Assembly (NCBI GenBank): GCA_039807445.1
Contig: JBDHRG010000120.1
Span: 1-11,740 of the forward strand
DNA length: 11,740 nucleotides
DNA from: JBDHRG01 sp039807445
GTDB lineage: Bacteria > Pseudomonadota > Gammaproteobacteria > Competibacterales > Competibacteraceae
Direction: 5' to 3'
Part shown: positions 6,458 to 11,740 of the stretch, piece after piece
How the letters are laid out: each line of letters opens with the position of its first letter
Position numbering within the stretch: position 1 is the first letter of the stretch
The notes under the pieces: model-generated
The model's input: only the letters and a program-made list of their open reading frames with translations
The model's database searches: none
What the model was told of the DNA's origin: nothing
Made by a program: the position numbers and the translations under genes

Positions 6458-8845
6458 ATGAACCCCACCGCCAGCGCACACGAATGGACGCTGCCGGTTT
6501 CCGGCATGAGCTGCGCGTCGTGCGTCAAGCGCGTCGAGAAGGTGCTGGCGAAGGTGCCCGGCGTGGCATCGGCCAGCGTCAACCTCGCCACCGAAACCGC
6601 CTCGGTGCACACCGCACCGGGATTCGACCCGGCCACGCTGAAAGCCGCGGTCGAGAGCGCCGGCTACGGCGTCGCCGAGCACCACGTCCAGCTCGCGGTC
6701 GAAGGCATGAGCTGCGCCTCGTGCGCGGGTCGCGTCGAGAAAGCCTTGCGCAAGGTGCCTGGCGTGCTCGAGGCGACGGTCAACCTCGCCACCGAGGCCG
6801 CGAGCGTGCGGATGCTCGGCGCCGGCGCAGCCGCGCCGGCGCTAGTCGCCGCGATCGAGGCCGCCGGCTACCGCGCGCGCCTGCCCGAGCCCGCCGCCGA
6901 GCCCACCGCGCGCGGCCTGCCGGCCTGGTGGCCGGCCGCGCTGGCAGCGCTGCTGTCGGCGCCGCTGTTGCTGCCGATGCTGCTCGCCCCCTTCGGCGTG
7001 CACGCGATGCTGCCGGCCTGGCTTCAGGCGCTGCTGGCGACGCCGGTGCAGTTCTGGCTCGGCGCGCGCTTCTACCGCGGTGGCTGGAAGGCGCTGCGCG
7101 CCGGCACCGGCAACATGGACCTCTTGGTCGCGCTCGGCACCAGCGCCGGCTACGGCCTGAGCGTCTACCAGTGGCTCGCGGCGCCGGCGGGCGCGATGCC
7201 GCAGCTGTATTTCGAAGCCTCGGCGGTGGTGATCACGCTGGTGCTGCTCGGCAAGTGGCTCGAGGCGCGCGCCAAGCGCCAGACCACCGCGGCGATCCGC
7301 GCGCTGCAGGCGCTTCGCCCCGAGACCGCGCGCGTGCGCCGCGGCGGCTGCGACATCGACGTGCCGGCGGCGCAGGTGCGCGTCGGCGAGCTCGTCGTCG
7401 TGCGCCCCGGCGAGCGCATCCCGGTCGACGGCCGGGTGCGCGAAGGCCGCTCGCACGCCGACGAGGCGCTGCTGACCGGCGAGCCGCTGCCGGTCGCGAA
7501 AACCGAAGGCGATCGGGTCACCGGCGGCGCGATCAACGGCGAAGGCTTGCTGCTGGTCGAGACCACCGCGGTCGGCGCCGAGTCGGTGCTGGCGCGCATC
7601 ATCCGCCTGGTCGAAGCGGCGCAGGCGGCCAAGGCGCCGATCCAGCGCCTGGTCGACCGGGTCAGTGCAGTGTTCGTGCCGGCGGTGCTCGGCATCGCGG
7701 CGCTCACCTTCGCCGGCTGGTGGCTACATGACGGTGCGGTCGAGACGGCGATCGTCAACGCGGTCGCGGTGCTGGTGATCGCCTGTCCCTGCGCGCTGGG
7801 GCTGGCGACGCCGACCGCGATCATGGCCGGCACCGGCATCGGCGCGCGCCACGGCATCCTGATCAAGGACGCCGAGGCGCTCGAGCGCGCGCACGCGATC
7901 ACCGCGGTCGCGTTCGACAAGACCGGCACACTGACCGCGGGCCGACCGCAGTTGCTCGTGCTCGAGAGCGCCGACGGCGACACCGACGCACTGCTGGCGC
8001 TGAGTGCGGCGATCCAGTCGGCAAGCCCGCACCCGCTGGCGCGGGCGGTGCTCGAGCGGGCACAGGCCCGCGGCATCGACGCCCGGGCCGCCACCGAGGT
8101 GCAGGCGCTGCCCGGCCGCGGCATGGCAGCGAGCGTCGGCAGCCGTCGCCTGCGCTTGGGCAGCCGCCGGCTGATGGACGAGCTCGGTGTCGATGTCGCC
8201 CCGCTCGCCGCGCGCGCCGCGGCGCTCGAAGCCGAGGGCTGCACCGTGTCGTGGCTCGCCGAGCTCGGCGAGCGACCGCGCCTGCTCGGCTGGCTCGCCT
8301 TCGGCGATGCGGTCAAGCCCGACGCGAAGGCGGCCGTCGCGCGGCTGCACGCCCTCGGCGTCAAGACCGTGATGCTCACCGGCGACAACCGCGGCGCGGC
8401 CGGAGCGGTTGCGCGCGAACTCGGCATCCTGGATGTCATCGCCGACGTGCTGCCGGCCGACAAGGCCGCAGCCATCGTGAAGTTGAAGGGCGACGGCTGG
8501 GTCGTCGCGATGGTCGGCGACGGCATCAACGACGCCCCGGCGCTGGCCGCGGCCGACGTCGGTATCGCGATGGCGAGCGGCACCGATGTCGCGATGCACG
8601 CCGCCGGCGTGACGCTGATGCGCGGCGATCCGCGGCTGGTCGGCGATGCGATCGCGCTGTCGCGCCGCACCTTTGCCAAGATCCGCCAGAACCTGTTCTG
8701 GGCTTTCGCCTACAACGTGGTCGGCATCCCGCTCGCCGTGTTCGGGCTGTTGAGCCCGGTGATCGCCGGCGCGGCGATGGCGCTCTCGAGCGTCAGCGTG
8801 GTGTCGAACGCGCTGCTGCTGCAGCGCTGGAAGCCGGGGCGCTGA
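6458..8845 (+). CDS. copA: Copper-exporting P1B-type ATPase
   Basis: A 795-residue heavy-metal P-type ATPase that exports Cu+ from the cytoplasm across the inner membrane using ATP. It has two N-terminal HMA domains, each with GMSCASC (16-22 and 83-89). Membrane segments begin about residue 150. The actuator motif is TGEPLP, the transmembrane ion-binding motif is CPC (443-445), the phosphorylated Asp is D487 in DKTGT, the SPHPLA nucleotide-binding motif follows, and the hinge is GDGIND (687-692). YN in the seventh membrane segment and SSVSVVSNALLL near the C-terminus are the Cu+-subtype (P1B-1) signature. The ORF is open from 6338, but ATG 6458 is chosen for its GGGAGG at 7 nt and the promoter position. 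It is followed 49 nt later by cueR, probably in one transcript. Confidence 0.97.
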   Translation: MNPTASAHEWTLPVSGMSCASCVKRVEKVLAKVPGVASASVNLATETASVHTAPGFDPATLKAAVESAGYGVAEHHVQLAVEGMSCASCAGRVEKALRKVPGVLEATVNLATEAASVRMLGAGAAAPALVAAIEAAGYRARLPEPAAEPTARGLPAWWPAALAALLSAPLLLPMLLAPFGVHAMLPAWLQALLATPVQFWLGARFYRGGWKALRAGTGNMDLLVALGTSAGYGLSVYQWLAAPAGAMPQLYFEASAVVITLVLLGKWLEARAKRQTTAAIRALQALRPETARVRRGGCDIDVPAAQVRVGELVVVRPGERIPVDGRVREGRSHADEALLTGEPLPVAKTEGDRVTGGAINGEGLLLVETTAVGAESVLARIIRLVEAAQAAKAPIQRLVDRVSAVFVPAVLGIAALTFAGWWLHDGAVETAIVNAVAVLVIACPCALGLATPTAIMAGTGIGARHGILIKDAEALERAHAITAVAFDKTGTLTAGRPQLLVLESADGDTDALLALSAAIQSASPHPLARAVLERAQARGIDARAATEVQALPGRGMAASVGSRRLRLGSRRLMDELGVDVAPLAARAAALEAEGCTVSWLAELGERPRLLGWLAFGDAVKPDAKAAVARLHALGVKTVMLTGDNRGAAGAVARELGILDVIADVLPADKAAAIVKLKGDGWVVAMVGDGINDAPALAAADVGIAMASGTDVAMHAAGVTLMRGDPRLVGDAIALSRRTFAKIRQNLFWAFAYNVVGIPLAVFGLLSPVIAGAAMALSSVSVVSNALLLQRWKPGR

Positions 8846-8894
8846 GTGCTGCGTGTACGGCATCACCCCTCACCCCTCACCCGGAGGTGCCCGA

Positions 8895-9347
8895 ATGAAC
8901 ATCGGCGAAGCGGCGAAGACCACCGGCGTCTCGGCGAAGATGATCCGCCACTACGAAGCGATCGGCCTGATCCCCAGGGCCGGGCGCACCACGAGCGGCT
9001 ACCGCACCTACGGCGAGCGCGACGTGCACACGCTGCGCTTCATCCGCCAGGCGCGCCGCCTGGGTTTTTCGATGAAGCAGATCGAAGAGCTGCTCGGCTT
9101 GTGGCGCGACGAACGCCGTGCCAGTGCCGACGTCAAGGCGCTGGTGCTGGCGCACGTCGAAGAGCTCGACGCCAAAATCGGCGAACTGCGAGCGATGCGC
9201 GACGCCCTCGCCCACCTCGCGACGACCTGCCACGGCGACCACCGCCCCGACTGCCCGATCCTCGCCGACCTGGCCAGCGGACACGCCGGCTGCGGCGCGT
9301 CGCCCGAACCGGCAAAGACTGCCCCACGGACTCGACCGCGCGCATGA
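8895..9347 (+). CDS. cueR: Cu+-responsive MerR-family regulator CueR
   Basis: A 150-residue MerR-family activator that senses cytoplasmic Cu+ (also Ag+/Au+) and switches on copA. The N-terminal winged helix-turn-helix (MNIGEAAKTTGVSAKMIRHYE) is followed by the dimerisation helix and the metal loop TCHGDHRPDCPI. Its ligands C112 and C120 fall at the same numbers as in E. coli CueR. S77, which favours +1 ions in CueR, is also present. The C-terminal tail (after about 128) is longer than usual and has an extra C133. The ATG at 8895 is preceded by GGAGG (8883-8887), which sits in a small CACC/GGTG stem (8878-8889) after two full 7-bp direct repeats CACCCCT (8864-8877). No separate promoter is evident, so it is probably expressed with copA. 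It converges on the next unit, 20 bp away. Confidence 0.95.
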   Translation: MNIGEAAKTTGVSAKMIRHYEAIGLIPRAGRTTSGYRTYGERDVHTLRFIRQARRLGFSMKQIEELLGLWRDERRASADVKALVLAHVEELDAKIGELRAMRDALAHLATTCHGDHRPDCPILADLASGHAGCGASPEPAKTAPRTRPRA

Positions 9348-9367
9348 AGACCAACACATCCGCGCGT

Positions 9368-9580
9368 TCATGCGCCGCAGCAGCCCTTCTCGCCGGCGAG
9401 TTGCCGCGGCGGGCACCGCACGCTGCCGTACGAGCAGAACACGCAGCAGTCGCCCGGCCGCGGCCGCAGCAGCGCACCGCAGCCGGGGCATTGGTGGAAG
9501 AACAGGCAAGCGTCGGTCGGCATCGTCTCGCGCTGACGGTGGCCGCAGCGCGGGCAGGTCAGGATCGATTCCAGGATCAT
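9368..9580 (-). CDS. GDCCVxC-motif small cysteine-rich protein
   Basis: A 70-residue protein with 11 cysteines. An N-terminal CPRC (9-12) pairs with CPGC (31-34) as a likely zinc ribbon. The signature GDCCVFC (43-49) continues to SVRCPP (53-58), and the protein ends with CC (67-68). This is the family annotated as 'GDCCVxC domain-containing (seleno)protein', recurrent beside mer genes; its biochemical function is not established. All signature positions here are Cys, with no internal TGA. The start ATG overlaps the merP stop (ATGA, 9577-9580) and GGGAGG precedes it, so it is translationally coupled as the third gene of merT-merP-this gene. A role in binding or handing over Hg(II) or other soft metals is plausible by context (inference). 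Confidence 0.85.
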   Translation of the reverse strand: MILESILTCPRCGHRQRETMPTDACLFFHQCPGCGALLRPRPGDCCVFCSYGSVRCPPRQLAGEKGCCGA

Positions 9581-9858
9581 GGCGCTTCCTCCCGCACGAT
9601 CGACGGATAGCCAGCGGCGCGCGTGGCCTCGACCAGGCGCTGGGGCGTCGCACGCGCGTCGTCGAACCATACCCGCACGGTGCGCGCCTCCAGATCCACC
9701 TCGAGCCGTTCCACGCCGTCGACGCGCTTCAGCGCCGTCCGGATAGTGGCTGGGCACAACGAGCAAGTCATGCCCGGGACATGCAGGCTCACGGCACGGG
9801 TTTCGGCGAAAGCGGTTCCTGCCACGAGGACAGCCAGAAAGATCGAACAGCGGTGCAT
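9577..9858 (-). CDS. merP: Periplasmic mercury-binding protein MerP
   Basis: A 93-residue exported HMA-fold protein that scavenges Hg(II) in the periplasm and passes it to MerT. A signal peptide (MHRCSIFLAVLVAGTAFA, probable cleavage after residue 18) precedes the metal motif GMTCSLCP (29-36) with ligands C32 and C35. The HMA beta-alpha pattern ends in AAGYPS. Length matches classical MerP. An ATG six bases upstream (9864) is possible, but GAGGGG sits almost on it and is well spaced for 9858. The gene begins 11 nt after the merT stop and overlaps the next start by 4 nt. A copper-binding role cannot be excluded by motif alone, but adjacency to merT and merR supports mercury. Confidence 0.93.
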   Translation of the reverse strand: MHRCSIFLAVLVAGTAFAETRAVSLHVPGMTCSLCPATIRTALKRVDGVERLEVDLEARTVRVWFDDARATPQRLVEATRAAGYPSIVREEAP

Positions 9859-9869
9859 CGTCATTCCCC

Positions 9870-10205
9870 TCACAACAGCCATGGGCCGTACCACGGGAAA
9901 CCGAGCAGCGCGAGCAGCGGCAGCGCCGTGCACCAGAAGATCAGCCGCTGTCGGCGCCACACACCGGGCTCGGTGCAAGCCTCGCCGAGCCGGCACTCGG
10001 CCGCCCGGCCGTACAGCCGTCGGAACGCCAGACCCAGGAACAGCAGCGCCACCCCGACGAACAGCGGGCGCAGCGGCTCCAGCGCCGTCAGATAAGCCAG
10101 CCAGGCGCCACCGAGCCCCAGGCCGACCAGCGCCAGCGGCAGCACGCAGCAGGCGCTGGCACCGATGCCGGCGACGACGCCGGCGAGTAAGCTCTTCTGC
10201 ACCAT
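9870..10205 (-). CDS. merT: Mercuric ion transporter MerT
   Basis: A 111-residue inner-membrane protein that moves Hg(II) from MerP into the cytoplasm. It has three membrane segments. The first carries the vicinal cysteine pair C19-C20 in ASACCVLPL. The cytoplasmic loop has the second pair C71 and C77 (ECRLGEACTEP), with the same six-residue spacing as the loop cysteines of classical MerT. The last segment is LIFWCTALPLLALLGFPW. The frame extends upstream to 10274 through the operator, but ATG 10205 starts at the normal MerT N-terminus and has GGGGGA/AGAGG upstream. It is the first gene of the - strand unit and is divergent from merR. Normally its cargo is reduced by MerA, which is not encoded in this window. 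Confidence 0.94.
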   Translation of the reverse strand: MVQKSLLAGVVAGIGASACCVLPLALVGLGLGGAWLAYLTALEPLRPLFVGVALLFLGLAFRRLYGRAAECRLGEACTEPGVWRRQRLIFWCTALPLLALLGFPWYGPWLL

Positions 10206-10235
10206 GCCTCTTCCCCCGTCCGGCGACCCGGTGGC

Positions 10236-10267
10236 ACGATAGCCTCCGTACCCTGGTACGGAGTCAA
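10236..10267 (-). promoter_or_regulatory. MerR operator and merT promoter
   Basis: Read on the - strand, a -35 TTGACT (10267-10262) is followed by a MerR operator, a perfect 8-bp dyad CTCCGTAC / GTACGGAG with a 4-bp centre (10244-10263). The core closely matches the Tn501/Tn21 mer operator. The -10 is either CTATCG at the canonical 19-bp spacing (10242-10237) or the better TATCGT at 20 bp (10241-10236). The over-long spacer is the hallmark of promoters untwisted by MerR-family activators. The -35 ends only 5 bp from the merR start codon, so merR translation starts almost within the operator region and its GGAG (10260-10263) is part of the dyad. Confidence 0.9.
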
Positions 10268-10272
10268 GCGCC

Positions 10273-10725
10273 ATGTCCGATGGTTATACGATCGGCACCT
10301 TGGCCCGGGCGGCCGGCGTCAACGTCGAAACGGTCCGCTACTACCAGCGCCGGGCGCTGCTGCCGACGCCAGCGAAACCCCTCGGTGGAACCCGGCGCTA
10401 CTGGAACGCCGAGCTCGCGCGGCTGCGCTTCATCAAGGCGGCACAGGCGCTGGGCTTCGCGCTCGAAGAGATCCGCGAGCTGATCCGGCTCGAAGACGGC
10501 ACGCACTGCACCGAGGCGCGCCGCATCGCCGAGCGCAAGCTCGAGCTGATCCGCTCGCGCCTGCGGCAGTTGCGCGAGATGGAGCAGGCGCTGGAGGCGC
10601 TGATCGTGGACTGCGACGACGAGCACGGACACGTGCGCTGTCCGCTGATCGAACGCCTTGCGGCCTCGGGGCGTGAACCCGCCGCCTCCGACGGATCCGT
10701 GACCTCCACGTCCGGCCCCTCGTAG
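10273..10725 (+). CDS. merR: Mercury-responsive regulator MerR
   Basis: A 150-residue Hg(II)-sensing repressor/activator of the divergent merT unit. The N-terminal winged helix-turn-helix is YTIGTLARAAGVNVETVRYY (5-24), with GGTRRYW (38-44) in the wing. The long dimerisation helix and metal loop follow. The three Hg ligands are C79 (DGTHC), C114 and C123 (DCDDEHGHVRC). Their spacings of 35 and 9 are identical to C82, C117 and C126 of Tn501 MerR, separating it from CueR, ZntR, PbrR and CadR. The start ATG 10273 lies 9 nt after GGAG in the operator. The tail after about 130 is longer than that of the classical protein and Ser/Thr-rich. It is complete and apparently functional. Confidence 0.96.
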   Translation: MSDGYTIGTLARAAGVNVETVRYYQRRALLPTPAKPLGGTRRYWNAELARLRFIKAAQALGFALEEIRELIRLEDGTHCTEARRIAERKLELIRSRLRQLREMEQALEALIVDCDDEHGHVRCPLIERLAASGREPAASDGSVTSTSGPS

Positions 10726-11117
10726 TCGCGCAAGATGCGCCTCAGGTCGGTTTCGGCGTGAAGCCCGCCTCGCGCAGCACCTCGGCGAAGGCCTCGGCCG
10801 GCTCGGCGCTGTCGGTCTGCACCTACCGGCCGACAGGGGTCGACCATCACCAGTACGGCCGGGTCTTCACCTGAGCGCCCTGCTCCGCGGCAACGCGGCC
10901 GGATCGGTGCGCAAGACCACATCAAAGTGCTCGGCATATCCTTGTCGGCTCATGGACCCGAACTCATCCGCAAGGAGCCGGAAGGCACGTTGCCGTCGGC
11001 AGTTCTTGAATGCTGCCGCGCCGCAGCCAGACTTGCCGTGACGCGCGAAGCCGGTACGCCGCCGGGGCGCCCGCGCAACCGACAAGATCCGGCGGGTCGA
11101 AGCAGGGGGGAACGACC
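10726..11117. other. Decayed intergenic stretch without an intact gene
   Basis: About 390 bp between merR and the secreted-protein gene. No frame has a full-length gene with a plausible start. On the - strand, short protein-like stretches in different frames follow each other: RLLADEFGSM then AEHFDVVLRTDPAAL (frame ending at 10867), then the broken frame at 10870-10742. This looks like a frameshifted gene relic rather than a regulatory spacer. Composition is visibly less GC-biased than the flanking genes around 10905-11010. Confidence 0.5.
10742..10870 (-). pseudogene. Remnant reading frame with two in-frame stops
   Basis: Read from GTG 10870, 43 codons give VKTRPYW, stop, WSTPVGR, stop, then VQTDSAEPAEAFAEVLREAG and FTPKPT before a final TGA. 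The last segment has clear amphipathic, protein-like composition and natural codon use, and the two interior stops (TGA, TAG) look like point lesions. Upstream on the same strand, another frame (GYAEHFDVVLRTDPAALPR, ending at 10867) may be the preceding part after a frameshift. The parent family is not recognised. It lies convergent to merR, 17 bp from its stop. Confidence 0.35.
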
Positions 11118-11738
11118 GTGAACAAACTTGCTGCAAGCTTTGCCGTTGCGCTGACGCTCGGCTCGATGCTCGCTCCGGGCAGCGCCGCTTCGGCACCGGT
11201 CCTGCCCGACTTCAGCGCAGCGACGTTCGTGCCGGGAACCCCGGTCGACAATCGCTACTTTCCACTGCTCGATCGCAAGACCCGGGTCTACGTGAGCCAG
11301 GAAAGCGGGGAATCGAATCGCTTCGAACTGACGGTCTTGGGAACTGGACCGACGATCCTCGGGGTGCAGACGACAGCCCGACGCGACCGGGCTTTTGAAG
11401 ACGGCCGGCTGGTCGAGGATACCTTCGACTATTTCGCCCAGGACACCGACGGCAATGTCTGGTACTTCGGCGAAGACGTGACCAACTACCTCTACGACGC
11501 TGCCGGCAATCTGATCGGAACCGACAACGCCAGCGCGTGGCGAGCCGGGGAAAACTTCGCCGACCCCATAGGCGACCCGGCGAAACCCGGCTTCATCATG
11601 CCGGCCGCCCCGGCCGTCGGGTTCGAGTATTTTCAGGAGTTCGCGCCAGACGACGAGGCGCTGGACCAAGGGCGTTGGTGCATGAATCCCCCTGCAGCTT
11701 GGGGTAGCGGGCTGGCCAGGCTGTCACTGACCCGGTAG
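11118..11738 (+). CDS. Secreted protein of unknown function, C-terminus apparently replaced
   Basis: A 206-residue protein starting at GTG with GGGGGGA 6 nt upstream. A signal peptide (about 1-26: basic N-terminus, hydrophobic ALTLGSMLA, AxA-type cleavage near GSAASA) precedes a beta-rich domain with NRYFPL (45-50), VYVSQESGE, EDGRLVEDTFDYFAQD (94-109), GNVWYFGED (112-120) and AKPGFIMPAAP (155-165). These motifs resemble a widespread family of exported proteins of unknown function with a YFPL...G.VWYFGE...PG.IMP layout, usually somewhat longer. After DDEALDQ (about residue 184, position 11670) the sequence changes to GRWCMNPPAAWGSG... and stops, unlike the expected continuation. The end is probably lost to a frameshift, deletion or insertion near the window edge. 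Not linked to the mer genes except by position. Confidence 0.7.
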   Translation: MNKLAASFAVALTLGSMLAPGSAASAPVLPDFSAATFVPGTPVDNRYFPLLDRKTRVYVSQESGESNRFELTVLGTGPTILGVQTTARRDRAFEDGRLVEDTFDYFAQDTDGNVWYFGEDVTNYLYDAAGNLIGTDNASAWRAGENFADPIGDPAKPGFIMPAAPAVGFEYFQEFAPDDEALDQGRWCMNPPAAWGSGLARLSLTR

Positions 11739-11740
11739 CC

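Noticed and set aside
7165..8866. Long - strand frames (504 and 380 codons) opposite copA
   Set aside because: Antisense to CopA motifs; Ser/Ala/Arg-rich shadow translation with no family features.
9368..9580. Selenocysteine (UGA) in the GDCCVxC protein
   Set aside because: All signature positions are Cys codons. The only TGA is the terminal stop, and read-through beyond it gives no conserved sequence.
10398..10937. 179-codon - strand frame across the 3' part of merR
   Set aside because: Most of it is antisense to merR. Only the part beyond merR could be relic coding sequence, and the better relic frame is a different one.

Overview
The window is very GC-rich, with ordinary bacterial gene spacing and Shine-Dalgarno sites. 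The protein families and codon use fit a high-GC proteobacterium, most likely a betaproteobacterium (Rhodocyclales or Burkholderiales). That placement is inference; no rRNA or other marker gene is present.

Region A (1-5730, + strand) is a tight metabolic cluster. It holds a class II histone-deacetylase/acetylpolyamine-amidohydrolase-like enzyme (5' end outside the window), a small cupin, a thiamine-diphosphate enzyme of the acetolactate-synthase type, an EamA/DMT transporter, a GlcD-type FAD-linked 2-hydroxyacid oxidase and a RidA-family protein. Gaps are 24, 10 and 9 nt, then a 4-nt ATGA overlap; RidA follows 137 nt later behind a small hairpin. The set suggests deacylation of an amide, oxidation and ThDP-dependent cleavage or ligation of 2-oxo acids, imine clean-up and transport. 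The substrate cannot be read from the sequence.

Region B (5825-6217, - strand) is a small membrane-anchored coiled-coil protein. Its coil is built from near-identical 33-bp (11-residue) DNA repeats, and a 12-bp inverted repeat flanks the gene.

Region C (6393-10725) is a metal-response island. A MerR-family promoter drives copA (Cu+ export P-type ATPase), followed by cueR. Convergent to these lies a second unit, merT-merP-GDCCVxC protein, read on the - strand from a MerR operator and divergent from merR. Both regulators keep their diagnostic cysteines: C112/C120 in CueR, and C79/C114/C123 in MerR (equivalent to Tn501 C82/C117/C126). No mercuric reductase (merA) is present in the window, so this is mercury uptake and sensing machinery without the usual detoxifying enzyme.

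Region D (10726-11740) is a decayed stretch of about 390 bp with a remnant reading frame broken by two stops. It is followed by a secreted protein of unknown function whose C-terminus appears replaced from about position 11670, possibly at a rearrangement or insertion junction near the window edge.
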